Shown here piece after piece: positions 22,914-30,823 of a stretch of 64,000 bases of DNA (position 1 is the stretch's first letter; the number at the start of each line of letters is the position of its first letter). The translations under genes were made by a program, and so were the position numbers. Source of the DNA: Conexibacter woesei Iso977N (GTDB lineage: Bacteria > Actinomycetota > Thermoleophilia > Solirubrobacterales > Solirubrobacteraceae). Location: positions 1,364,001 through 1,428,000 of the forward strand of contig NZ_AUKG01000001.1 in assembly GCF_000424625.1 (NCBI RefSeq), written 5' to 3'. The notes under the pieces are model-generated. The model saw only the letters and a program-made list of their open reading frames with translations. It made no database searches and was not told the origin of the DNA.

Positions 22914-23770
22914 GCGCCGCGGATGCCGCCATCGAGCTCGACCGCCCGACCGGCTCGCCGCCGGCCTCGGCGAGGGCGACGTTCCTGTCCGACACCTGGG
23001 TGATCGCCCGGCGCGGGCTGCTGCACATGCGCCGCCAGCCGGAGGCGCTGAGCGACGCGACGATCCAGCCGGTGATGTTCGTGCTGCTGTTCGCGTTCGT
23101 GTTCGGCGGGGCGATCAGCGTGCCGGGTGGCGGGAGCTACAAGGAGTTCCTGATGGGCGGGATCTTCGCCCAGACGATCGTGTTCGGCTGCTTCGGCGTG
23201 GCGCTGGCGCTGTCCAACGACCGCAACAACGGGGCGATCGACCGCTTCCACTCGCTGCCGATCCCGCGGTCGAGCGTGCTCGCCGGCCATGCCGTGGCGA
23301 ACCTGCTGCGGGCGTGCCTGCCGATCGCGTTCATGACCGTGACGGGCTTCGTGGTCGGCTGGCGGATCCACAGCGGCCCGCTCGACATCCTCGCCGCCTA
23401 CGGCCTGATGTTCGCGTTCTCGTTCGCGATGATCTGGGTCGGCGTGTTGTTGGGGTCCTTGGTCCCGACGCCAGAAGGGGTACAGGGGGTGGCCTTCGTG
23501 GTGATCTTCCCTGTCACGTTCATCGCTTCGACGTTCGTCCCGACCTCCACGCTTCCGGGCGTGCTGAAGACGATCGCCGAGTGGAACCCGACGTCATCGC
23601 TGGCCAACGCGCTGCGCCACCTGTTCGAGAACCCGGGCGGCGTCGCACCCCCGAACTCACCTTGGCCCCTCGAGCACCCGGTCGCCTACACGCTGATCTG
23701 GGCGATCGCGATCGTGGTCATCGCCGCCCCGTTGGCCGTGCGCGCGTACCAGCGCTCCATCAAGTCCTAG
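22910..23770 (+). CDS. DrrB-type ABC-2 exporter permease
   Basis: A 286-residue ABC-2 membrane protein with about six hydrophobic segments. Typical motifs are IQPVMFVLLFAFVFGGAI, DRFHSLPIPRSSVLAGH, and PVTFIASTFVPTSTLPGVLKTI followed by NPTSSLANALR. It overlaps the ATPase gene by four bases and completes the exporter. A strong terminator follows about 30 nt downstream. Confidence 0.93.
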   Translation: MSAADAAIELDRPTGSPPASARATFLSDTWVIARRGLLHMRRQPEALSDATIQPVMFVLLFAFVFGGAISVPGGGSYKEFLMGGIFAQTIVFGCFGVALALSNDRNNGAIDRFHSLPIPRSSVLAGHAVANLLRACLPIAFMTVTGFVVGWRIHSGPLDILAAYGLMFAFSFAMIWVGVLLGSLVPTPEGVQGVAFVVIFPVTFIASTFVPTSTLPGVLKTIAEWNPTSSLANALRHLFENPGGVAPPNSPWPLEHPVAYTLIWAIAIVVIAAPLAVRAYQRSIKS

Positions 23771-23798
23771 TCCTAGCGCCAGGGCGGTTTCCCCCGCG

Positions 23799-23830
23799 GG
23801 CTCCGGCGGCGTCGCCTCGCCGCCGGAGCC
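23799..23830 (+). terminator. terminator after drrAB-like operon
   Basis: GGCTCCGGCGGCG and CGCCGCCGGAGCC form a perfect 13-bp stem with a 6-nt loop, 28 nt after the permease stop. Confidence 0.75.
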
Positions 23831-23956
23831 TCGTGCCGCCCTTCCGGCTCAGCGCTTCCCGCGGTTCGATGCTGCGGGGCGTGGACCGTGTCGTGGCCGG
23901 CAATGGAGTGGGGGTGTGACTGCAAAGCTGGCGGGTGGGGTGGAGGTGGGCGTGGC

Positions 23957-23962
23957 TACGTT
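23957..23962 (+). promoter_or_regulatory. -10 box of the HTH regulator
   Basis: TACGTT, 8 nt before ATG 23971; supports that start and a leaderless mRNA. Confidence 0.4.
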
Positions 23963-23970
23963 GCCGCGCC

Positions 23971-24429
23971 ATGGCCACGACCAAGAGGCAGATGCAGCAG
24001 CGGCGAGCGACGCTCAGGCCGCACCCGGTGCGGGATCAGATCGTCGATGTGATGCGCAGCTACGGCAAGCCGATCAGCCCGACTCAGTTGTCGCGGATCA
24101 CCGGCGGGACGCTGGGGTCGGTGGCGTACCACGTGCGGACGCTGACCGCGGCGGGCGTCGTCGTGCTCGCCGACGAGGGCCGCGTCCGCGGCGCCGTCGA
24201 GCACTTCTACATGTTGGCCCTGGACGAGGGCGAGACGACGCTCGTCGACCCGGCCGACACCCTGCTCGCGCTGTGCGGTGCGTTGACGGTCCCCGGCGCC
24301 GACGGCGGCTACCCCGAGGCCGTCCGCCTCGACGACCGCGCGCGCCGCGACCTCAACCGCCTCATCACGACGCTTCAGCCCGAGGTCCGCGCGATCGCGA
24401 CGGCCTCAACGGCCCGCCTCGCCGCCTAG
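23971..24429 (+). CDS. winged-helix (ArsR-like) regulator
   Basis: A 152-residue DNA-binding protein. A basic N-terminus precedes a winged helix (about 20-85): HPVRDQIVDVMRSYGKPISP, then LSRITGGTLGSVAYHVRTLTAAGVV, a clear ArsR-type recognition helix and wing. The C-terminal 70 residues are helical with no metal-binding cysteine pair, so this is not a classical metal sensor. It stands alone, flanked by terminators. Target unknown. Confidence 0.85.
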   Translation: MATTKRQMQQRRATLRPHPVRDQIVDVMRSYGKPISPTQLSRITGGTLGSVAYHVRTLTAAGVVVLADEGRVRGAVEHFYMLALDEGETTLVDPADTLLALCGALTVPGADGGYPEAVRLDDRARRDLNRLITTLQPEVRAIATASTARLAA

Positions 24430-24441
24430 CGGCCGAGGGAC

Positions 24442-24512
24442 CGGCGCCGGCGTCTCCGTCCACGCCGGCGCCGTTCCGTGCCTCCGCCCGTCGCGATCCT
24501 CGCGGCGGGCGG
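24442..24512. terminator. two back-to-back terminator hairpins
   Basis: CGGCGCCGGCGT/ACGCCGGCGCCG (24442-24473) and CCGCCCG-tCGCG/CGCGg-CGGGCGG (24484-24512) are adjacent strong stems between two convergent regulator genes, one probably serving each direction. Confidence 0.7.
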
Positions 24513-24529
24513 TCGTCGTTCAGCGCCGC

Positions 24530-24844
24530 CTACTCGGAGCGGCGGCGGGTCAGAGCGAGGAGCTGGCGCTCGACGGCTTCGAGGCGCTCGGTGAGCGAGG
24601 GGTGCTCGGCGTCGTCGGCGATCGCGGCGCCGAGGTCGGGGACCGTGAACCAGGCGTAGGGCAGCTCGCAGGCGGCGGCGATGACGCGCAGGTGCGTTTC
24701 GGTCGCGCGGCCGCGGACGGTGCCGAGGTCCTTCAGCGTCGAGCGCGACAGCGGGGTCCGGTCGGCGAGCTCATCCCAGCTGGAGATGTCGGCGAGCGCC
24801 ATCGCGGCGCGGATGCGGCGTCGGATCTCAGGCTGGTCGAGCAC
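24530..24844 (-). CDS. XRE-like helix-turn-helix regulator
   Basis: A 104-residue protein. Residues 5-68 resemble a Cro/C1 helix-turn-helix (RAAMALADISSWDELADRTPLSRSTLKDL) and a short C-terminal coil (RLEAVERQLLALTRR) may dimerise. The GTG start at 24844 directly adjoins a region filled with GACAGGA repeats and a perfect inverted repeat, a likely binding array, so autoregulation is plausible. Confidence 0.7.
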   Translation of the reverse strand: MLDQPEIRRRIRAAMALADISSWDELADRTPLSRSTLKDLGTVRGRATETHLRVIAAACELPYAWFTVPDLGAAIADDAEHPSLTERLEAVERQLLALTRRRSE

Positions 24845-24950
24845 GGACAGGACGGACCGTACGCGGACAGGATCGGCCGGAGGTTGACAGGATCATCCGG
24901 TCCGGCTAGGTTCTGCCTGTTCCTGTCTGCGGCCGACAGGAACAGCCGGA
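24845..24950. repeat. GACAGGA repeat array with perfect 11-bp inverted repeat
   Basis: GGACAGGA occurs at 24845 and 24865, and GACAGGATCATCCGG at 24886. CTGTTCCTGTC (24917-24927) and GACAGGAACAG (24935-24945) form a perfect inverted repeat with a 7-nt gap. Several copies share the extended form GACAGGA-TC/AA-GGCCGGA. This looks like a multi-copy regulator binding site. Confidence 0.6.
24884..24912 (+). promoter_or_regulatory. strong sigma-70-type promoter reading into the non-coding interval
   Basis: TTGACA (24884-24889), a 17-nt spacer and TAGGTT (24907-24912) make one of the best promoters in the window. The inverted repeat at 24917-24945 sits at the expected transcription start. The nearest plus-strand gene begins 440 nt later. 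Confidence 0.55.
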
Positions 24951-25047
24951 CGCCGACTCTTTGCCTCGATCGCCCTGCGCACTCTTCCACGTCGACCTCA
25001 TCGCCGCCGAACGCGTGTTGCCGCGCGAAGCGATCGGGCCAGACGGC

Positions 25048-25185
25048 GCGTCAAGCCGCGCTTTGCAGTTGCGTCGCGAGGCGCGTCGAGTCGCTTTGCC
25101 GGCTCGCCACGCGGTGCGTCAAGCCGGGCTTTGCAGTTGCGTCGCGAGGCGCGTCAAGCCGCGCTTTGCAGTCGTATCGCGGCCC
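25048..25185 (+). repeat. three degenerate direct repeats of about 35-40 bp
   Basis: Copies starting at about 25048, 25116 and 25153 share GCGTCAAGCCGCGCTTTGCA, and the first two continue GTTGCGTCGCGAGGCGCGTC. Spacing is uneven (68 and 37 bp). A fourth, more degraded copy (GAGTCGCTTTGCCGG) lies near 25088. Confidence 0.6.
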
Positions 25186-25349
25186 GCTGTGGCCGCCGAT
25201 CGAAGGACAGAATCGGCCGCCGGGCAGAGGCGTCCCTCGTTCGGAGTCGTGACGGCGGCGAAGCGCCGCGCGGTGGGTGGTGAGGCTCCGCGGACCTCGC
25301 TTCGCCGGGCGGCGGCGCCTCGGGGGCGGCGGAGCGGCAGAATGGGGGA

Positions 25350-26288
25350 GTGGGTTCTGGGTTCCCGGTCCGGCGGGTGGTGGTGCTCGTCGCGTTGCAG
25401 GTCGTCGCGCTGCTCGCGCTCGTCCTCTGGTGGCAGCACGCGAACGGCGACCATCACCATCAACAACTGAAGCTCGCCGCGGTCACGACCCCGGCGGCGA
25501 CGACGCATCGGTTCGACGTCGAGCGGGCGCTGAGGACGGTCCGGATGCAACTCGCCGCGGGCCCGCGCCCCGCGGCGTCGCCCGCGCTGCGCGAGGTCGC
25601 GGAGAAGCTCAGGCGCCGGCTGCCCGACGCGCACTTCGAGGACGTCCCGGACAACCCCGGCATGCGCAACATCGTCGGCGAGCTGCCCGGCACCGAGCCG
25701 GCGATCGTCCTCGGCGCGCACTACGAGACGATCAACAGGCCGAAGGGGTTCGTCGGGGCCAACGACGCGGCGGCGGCCGTCGGCGCGCTCGTCGAGATCG
25801 CCCACGACCTGCGCCACGCCGACCGCGGCCCGGACGCACCCGCGATCAAGTTCGTGCTCTTCGACGGTGAGGAGGAGCTGGCTCCGACCGACGACTTCTA
25901 CGCCGACGCGCTGCGCGGATCCAAGGCCTACATGAACGCCCACGCCGGCCAGGTGCGCGCGATGTTGTTGTTGGACTACATGGGCAACAAGGGCGTCCGC
26001 CTGCCGCGCGAGGCGACCTCCGACGCCGCGCTCTGGAAGCAGGTCCGCGCGGCCGCCAGGCGCGTCGGGACCGAGTCGATCTTCCCGTCCGCCACCGAGA
26101 CCGGCATCCTCGACGACCACACGCCCTTCCTCCGCGCCGGCGTGCCCGCCGTCGACTTCATCGACTGGTCCTATCCCGTCGCCCACACCTTGGACGACAA
26201 CTACGACCACCTCTCCGCCGCCGCCATCGACGCCGTCGGCGAGACCGTCACCGACCTCCTCCTCCACTGGCCCCAGTCGATCGGCTAG
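25350..26288 (+). CDS. M28-family zinc metallopeptidase, membrane-anchored or secreted
   Basis: A 312-residue peptidase with an N-terminal hydrophobic helix (residues 9-28), then a M28 aminopeptidase-like domain. Zinc ligands in family order are His in LGAHYET, Asp in GANDAAA, Glu in DGEEEL (with the catalytic Glu beside it), Asp in LLLDYMG and His in VAHTLDDNYD. It acts outside the membrane, probably releasing N-terminal residues or cyclising N-terminal Gln. GTG 25350 is supported by CAGAAT 6 nt upstream (leaderless). Convergent with the next gene, with stops overlapping by 4 nt. Confidence 0.88.
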   Translation: MGSGFPVRRVVVLVALQVVALLALVLWWQHANGDHHHQQLKLAAVTTPAATTHRFDVERALRTVRMQLAAGPRPAASPALREVAEKLRRRLPDAHFEDVPDNPGMRNIVGELPGTEPAIVLGAHYETINRPKGFVGANDAAAAVGALVEIAHDLRHADRGPDAPAIKFVLFDGEEELAPTDDFYADALRGSKAYMNAHAGQVRAMLLLDYMGNKGVRLPREATSDAALWKQVRAAARRVGTESIFPSATETGILDDHTPFLRAGVPAVDFIDWSYPVAHTLDDNYDHLSAAAIDAVGETVTDLLLHWPQSIG

Positions 26289-28108
26289 CCGACGACGACG
26301 CGGTCGCGGCCGCCGGCCTTGGCGGAGTACAGCGCCTGGTCGGCGGCGTCGATGAGCGCTCGGGGTGCGGTGCGGCCGTCGGAGGTCGCGACGCCGGCGG
26401 AGAAGGTGACGTTGTCGGGCAGGGTCCCGCGCAACCGCTCGATGAGGCGGGCGGCGCCCGCGCCGTCGCAGCCGGGCAGCATCAGCGCGAACTCCTCGCC
26501 GCCCCACCGCGCGAGCACGTCGGACGAACGCAGCGTCGACTGCCACGCGGCCGCCGCCGCGCGCAGCAACCGGTCGCCGGCGAGATGCCCGTGCTCGTCG
26601 TTGTACCTCTTGAAGAAGTCGAGGTCCAACATCGCGACGCTCAACGCGTCGCCGTGGCGCTCCGCGACGGCGAGCTCCTGCACCAGCAACTCGTCCCACG
26701 CCCGGCGGTTCGGGAGCCCCGTCAGCTCGTCGGTCCGGGTCAGCTCGTCCAACCGCCCCAGCAGGTCGGCCCGCTGCATCGCGATCGCCGCCTCGCCCGC
26801 CAGCACGCCGACGAGCAACATGTCGTTGTCGGTCGCCGACGCGCGCCGCGCCGGCCAGGAGATCGCCAGCGCGCCCCGGGCGCCGCTGGACGCATCGCTC
26901 AAGCCGATCGGGATGAACAACACCGACTCGGCCCCGAGCAGCCTGATGATCCGCCGGTCGCAGTGCGGGCTCGCCGCCGCCTCGGCGACGAACAGCGGCG
27001 TCCCGGTCCGCATCACGTAGTGCGCCCCGTGCTCGCTCTCGCTCCCCGCCACGCGATACGGCGCCGTCGTCTCCGGCAGCGTCGCGGTCGTCGTCAAAGC
27101 ACCATCGGATCCCAGCTCCCACAGCGACACCGCATGCGCGCCGTCGCACAGCGCCAGCGCCGTGCGGCAGATCGTCGGCCGGACCTCCAGCGGGTCGCAG
27201 TGCCCGATCTCGCGCAGCACGTCGGCGATCGACGCCAGCTGCTCCGCATGCCGCCGCTGCGCATCTTCGTGCGCGCGCAAAGCCGTGACATCCCGGACCG
27301 TGTTCAAGAAGCATCGCGTGCCGTCGCCGACGTCGGTCGGCAGCGCCGAGATCTCGGCCGGGAACCGCGTCCCGTCACGCCGGACCAGCTCGATCGCGAA
27401 CGACCCGCCACCCTCGGCGACGACCCTGCGCAGCAGCCCCGCGTTGACCTCGGCGGACTCCGGCGGCCAGAACGCGAACGGCGCGCCCATCCCCAGCAGC
27501 TCGCTCTCCGGGAACCCCGTGATCGCGGTCAGCGCCGGGTTGACCTGCACGATCACGCCGTCGCGCGTCAAGGCGAAGCCCTCGCCCATCGCGCCCAGGA
27601 TCGCGGCGGAGCGACCCGCCTCGTTGCGCACGTGCTCGACCAGCTCGATGACCGCGTAGCCGATCCCACCGCTCACGACGACCATCAGGATCGCCCCGCG
27701 CCACTGCGTCGTCGGGTAACGGTCCAACCCCAACAACAACGGCGTGAAGTACACCAACGCCACGCCGACGAGCACGAACGCGAGGTCCCTGCGCCGGCGC
27801 TCCAACGCGCTCCACAGCACCGGGAGGAAGATCAGCGGCCCGTAGCCCGCGCTCGGCCCGACGCTGTCGCGCATCAGCGCGATCCCGACGAGGCAGACCG
27901 CCAGCCCCGCGGCCCCCAGCCAGCGCCGCCCCGCGGTCCACGGGGCCTTCGAGGACACCGAGATCAGCGTGGTCGCCGAGCCGGTCAGCAGCAGCACCGC
28001 CAGGACGACCTCGCCCCAGCGCGCGCCGTCGGCGATCGGCAGCAGCGCCAGGATCACCGCCAGGCAGGCGGTGAAGAGGACTGCGACTTTTTTGGCCGGA
28101 CGCGTCAC
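26285..28108 (-). CDS. membrane PAS-GAF-GGDEF diguanylate cyclase
   Basis: A 607-residue c-di-GMP synthase. About five membrane helices (8-155), a PAS domain (about 165-285), a GAF-like domain (about 295-445) and a GGDEF domain (450-607). The active site is GGEEF (536-540), and an inhibitory RxxD site (RSSD) stands five residues before it, so product feedback is expected. Leader and -10 signals are not obvious. Divergent from the MetE-like gene. Confidence 0.93.
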   Translation of the reverse strand: MTRPAKKVAVLFTACLAVILALLPIADGARWGEVVLAVLLLTGSATTLISVSSKAPWTAGRRWLGAAGLAVCLVGIALMRDSVGPSAGYGPLIFLPVLWSALERRRRDLAFVLVGVALVYFTPLLLGLDRYPTTQWRGAILMVVVSGGIGYAVIELVEHVRNEAGRSAAILGAMGEGFALTRDGVIVQVNPALTAITGFPESELLGMGAPFAFWPPESAEVNAGLLRRVVAEGGGSFAIELVRRDGTRFPAEISALPTDVGDGTRCFLNTVRDVTALRAHEDAQRRHAEQLASIADVLREIGHCDPLEVRPTICRTALALCDGAHAVSLWELGSDGALTTTATLPETTAPYRVAGSESEHGAHYVMRTGTPLFVAEAAASPHCDRRIIRLLGAESVLFIPIGLSDASSGARGALAISWPARRASATDNDMLLVGVLAGEAAIAMQRADLLGRLDELTRTDELTGLPNRRAWDELLVQELAVAERHGDALSVAMLDLDFFKRYNDEHGHLAGDRLLRAAAAAWQSTLRSSDVLARWGGEEFALMLPGCDGAGAARLIERLRGTLPDNVTFSAGVATSDGRTAPRALIDAADQALYSAKAGGRDRVVVG

Positions 28109-28234
28109 GATGCAGGGTGGTGGGCAGTGCGAACGTCAGCGCGCAGACACCTCCCCGCGCGGTCGCCTCGATGATCGGCCCAGCCGTTCGGGTCTGAAGC
28201 TCCAGCGCGCCAGGTTCCCGACAGCGGTCCGGGG

Positions 28235-28240
28235 TAGGTT
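28235..28240 (+). promoter_or_regulatory. -10 box of the MetE-like gene
   Basis: TAGGTT, 7 nt before ATG 28248, indicating a leaderless transcript. Confidence 0.4.
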
Positions 28241-28247
28241 CAACCCC

Positions 28248-29369
28248 ATGTCCCAGCGCACCCGCCCGCCGTTCCGCGCCGACCACGTCGGCAGCCTGCT
28301 CCGTCCGCCCGCGCTCATCGACGCGCGCGCCGACCACGCCGCCGGGAAGATCGACGCCGCCGAGCTTCACGCGCGCGAGGACGACGCGATCCGCGACGTC
28401 GTGAGGATGCAGCGGGACGTCGGCCTGCAGTCCGCGACCGACGGCGAGTTCCGCCGCGCGTCCTGGCACATGGACTTCATCTACCAGCTGGACGGGATCT
28501 CAAAGGCGCCCGGCGACCTGAAGGTCCAGTTCCACAACAGCGAGGGCGACATCGAGTTCACGCCCGCCGCGATGCAGATCGACGGCAGGCTCGGCGTGAC
28601 CGACACGATCTTCGGCGACGCCTTCGACTTCCTCAAGCAGACGACGGCCGCGGACCAGACCCCGAAGCTCACGATCCCGAGCCCCTCGATGGTCCACTAC
28701 CGCGGCGGCCGCGCCTCGATCGACACCACCATCTACCCCGAGCTCGACGCGTTCTGGACCGACCTCACGGCCGCCTACGCCGAGCAGGTCCGCAGGCTCG
28801 GCGACGCCGGCTGCACCTACCTGCAGTTCGACGACACCTCGCTCGCCTACCTCAACGACCCCGAGCAGCGCAAGCACGTCACCGAGATCGGCGGCGACGC
28901 CGAGCACCAGCACGAGGCCTACATCAAGCACATCAACGAGGCGTTGAAGGCCCGTCCCGAAGGCATGGCGATCACCACCCACATGTGCCGCGGCAACTTC
29001 CGCAGCTCCTGGGTCGCCTCCGGCGGCTACGACTTCGTCGCCGAGGCGCTGTTCAACGACCTCGAGGTCGACGGCTTCTTCATGGAGTGGGACGACGCCC
29101 GCTCCGGCGGCTTCGAGCCGCTGCGCTTCGTCCCCAAGGGCAAGATGGTGGTCCTGGGCCTCGTCACCACCAAGAGGGGCGATCTCGAGTCCGCCGACGA
29201 CCTCAAGCGCCGCATCGAAGAGGCCTCCCAGTACGTGGATCTTGACCAGTTGTGCCTGTCGCCGCAGTGCGGGTTCTCCTCCACGGTCGAGGGCAACGCG
29301 CTGACCTACGACCAGGAGGTCGCCAAGCTGCGCCGCGTGGTCGAGGTCGCCCAGGACGTCTGGGGCTAG
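28248..29369 (+). CDS. MetE C-terminal-domain methyltransferase-like protein (YxjG family)
   Basis: A 373-residue protein corresponding to the catalytic C-terminal half of cobalamin-independent methionine synthase. Signatures are FRADHVGSLLRP at the start, TDGEFRRASWHMDF, YLQFDDTSLAY, THMCRGNFRSSW (zinc-ligand region) and LCLSPQCGFSST. Stand-alone proteins of this kind (YxjG/YxjH) use short methyl donors and likely supply methionine or act in organosulfur salvage; they lack the folate-binding N-terminal half. Confidence 0.9.
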   Translation: MSQRTRPPFRADHVGSLLRPPALIDARADHAAGKIDAAELHAREDDAIRDVVRMQRDVGLQSATDGEFRRASWHMDFIYQLDGISKAPGDLKVQFHNSEGDIEFTPAAMQIDGRLGVTDTIFGDAFDFLKQTTAADQTPKLTIPSPSMVHYRGGRASIDTTIYPELDAFWTDLTAAYAEQVRRLGDAGCTYLQFDDTSLAYLNDPEQRKHVTEIGGDAEHQHEAYIKHINEALKARPEGMAITTHMCRGNFRSSWVASGGYDFVAEALFNDLEVDGFFMEWDDARSGGFEPLRFVPKGKMVVLGLVTTKRGDLESADDLKRRIEEASQYVDLDQLCLSPQCGFSSTVEGNALTYDQEVAKLRRVVEVAQDVWG

Positions 29370-29394
29370 ACACACCGCGGCGCCACTGCGCGCG

Positions 29395-29412
29395 GGATCT
29401 CTGCACAGATCC
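29395..29412. other. inverted repeat between MetE-like and synthase genes
   Basis: GGATCT-ctgcac-AGATCC is a perfect 6-bp dyad 25 nt after the methyltransferase stop. It could be a weak terminator or an operator for the following operon. Confidence 0.4.
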
Positions 29413-29488
29413 TGCAGAAAAACGTCCAATTGCCTGGACAAAGCTCAAATCGGACGCGTGTGTCCCGATCACAACGCCAAGAGCAGCC

Positions 29489-30823
29489 ATGCGTCCGACT
29501 TCGACTTCCCCTGCCGTCGCCACCGCCGCACCGACCGGGCCCAGCCCGGTCGCGCGCCGCCCGTGGCTCGATCACTGGCTCGAGACGTGCCGCGACCTCG
29601 CCGAGCTGAAGGCGTCGCACCCGATGGTCGACGCCGTCATCGACGAGATCGACGGCCGCATGATCCGCGTCGGCGACCAGTGGCTCGCCGACTTCGCGTC
29701 GTGCAACTACCTCGGCTTCGACCTCGACCGCGAGATCATCGACGCGGTCCCCGAGTACCTGGAGAAGTGGGGCACGCACCCGTCGTGGTCGCGCCTGCTC
29801 GGCTCGCCGGTGCTCTACGAGGAGATCGAGGAGCAGCTGACCGCGCTGCTCGGCTCCGAGGACTCGCTGGTCCTGCCGACGATCACGCACATCCACCTGA
29901 GCGTGATCCCGCTGCTGGCCGCGTCCGGGACGATCTTCCTCGACGCCCGCGCCCACAAGACGATCTACGACGGCTGCCAGGCCGCCCGCGCCCGCGGCGC
30001 CGCGGTCCGCCGCTTCCGCTTCGAGGACCCGGACCACCTGGACGAGCTGCTCAGCGCCGAGCGCGACCCCACGCGCCTGGTCTGCATGGACGGCGTCAAC
30101 TCGATGACCGGCAACCCGCCGGACCTCCCGGCCTTCGCGGCGGTCGCCCGCAAGCACGGCGCGCTGCTCTACGTCGACGACGCCCACGGCTTCGGCGTCA
30201 TCGGGGAGCGCACCGGCGAGACGACCAACCCCTATGGGTCGAAGGGCAACTCGATCGTCAAGCACTTCGGCGAGTCCTACGACAACCTGATCCTCGTCGG
30301 CGGCTTCTCCAAGTCCTACAGCTCGCTGCTGGCCTTCATCGCCTGCCCGACGGAGGTCAAGGACCTGCTCAAGGTCGCGGCCCCGCCGTACCTCTACTCC
30401 GGGCCCTCTCCGGTGGCGAGCCTCGCGACCGTCCTCGAGGGCCTGAAGGTCAACGAGCAGCGTGGCGACGCGCTGCGCGACGAGCTCGAGCGCCTGACGC
30501 GCAAGACGCTCGACGGCCTCCAGCGCCTGGACGTCCACACGCCCAACCGCACCGGCCTGCCGATCATCGAGATCCCGCTGCGCGATCACGAGCAGATCGA
30601 CTCGGTCGGCCGCTTCCTCTTCGAGCGCGGCGTCTACGTGACGCTCGCCGCCTACCCGCTCGTCCCCAAGGACGAGGTCGGGTTCCGCGTGCAGCTGACC
30701 GCGGTCAACACCGACGAGGAAGTGGACACGCTCCTCACCACGGTCGAGGAGCTGGCCGGCCGCGGCGTCCTGCGACCTGCCTCCGAGCCCCCGTCATCCA
30801 ACAGCCTCCGGAGCGCCGCCTGA
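29489..30823 (+). CDS. alpha-oxoamine synthase (PLP-dependent, BioF/CqsA-like)
   Basis: A 444-residue PLP enzyme that by family condenses an amino acid with an acyl-CoA to give an alpha-amino ketone. Motifs are FASCNYLGF, DARAHKTIYDG, a cofactor Asp/His segment LLYVDDAHGFGVIG, and the Schiff-base Lys in VGGFSKSYSS. It is not in a biotin cluster. Its stop overlaps the ATG of a membrane GGDEF-EAL protein (TGATG), and an MFS transporter follows. Relatives CqsA and LqsA make ketone autoinducers, so signal synthesis is one possibility; a lipid or metabolite role (serine palmitoyltransferase-like) is the alternative. Confidence 0.88.
   Translation: MRPTSTSPAVATAAPTGPSPVARRPWLDHWLETCRDLAELKASHPMVDAVIDEIDGRMIRVGDQWLADFASCNYLGFDLDREIIDAVPEYLEKWGTHPSWSRLLGSPVLYEEIEEQLTALLGSEDSLVLPTITHIHLSVIPLLAASGTIFLDARAHKTIYDGCQAARARGAAVRRFRFEDPDHLDELLSAERDPTRLVCMDGVNSMTGNPPDLPAFAAVARKHGALLYVDDAHGFGVIGERTGETTNPYGSKGNSIVKHFGESYDNLILVGGFSKSYSSLLAFIACPTEVKDLLKVAAPPYLYSGPSPVASLATVLEGLKVNEQRGDALRDELERLTRKTLDGLQRLDVHTPNRTGLPIIEIPLRDHEQIDSVGRFLFERGVYVTLAAYPLVPKDEVGFRVQLTAVNTDEEVDTLLTTVEELAGRGVLRPASEPPSSNSLRSAA

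Larger units (their letters stand above)
24845..25349. other. 505-bp non-coding interval with operators, a promoter and repeats
   Basis: No convincing gene: the plus-strand open frames here are Arg/Ala-rich shadows. The interval carries GACAGGA repeats, a strong plus-strand promoter at 24884, an inverted repeat at 24917-24945 and degenerate repeats at 25048-25185, and ends at the M28 peptidase start. Confidence 0.6.

Noticed and set aside
25048-25185. Direct repeats as a small CRISPR array
   Set aside because: Only three or four degenerate copies with uneven spacing (68 and 37 bp) and no cas genes.
24961-25470. 169-residue plus-strand frame in the non-coding interval
   Set aside because: TTG start, biased Arg/Ala/Ser composition, no ribosome site, and runs into the M28 gene in another frame.
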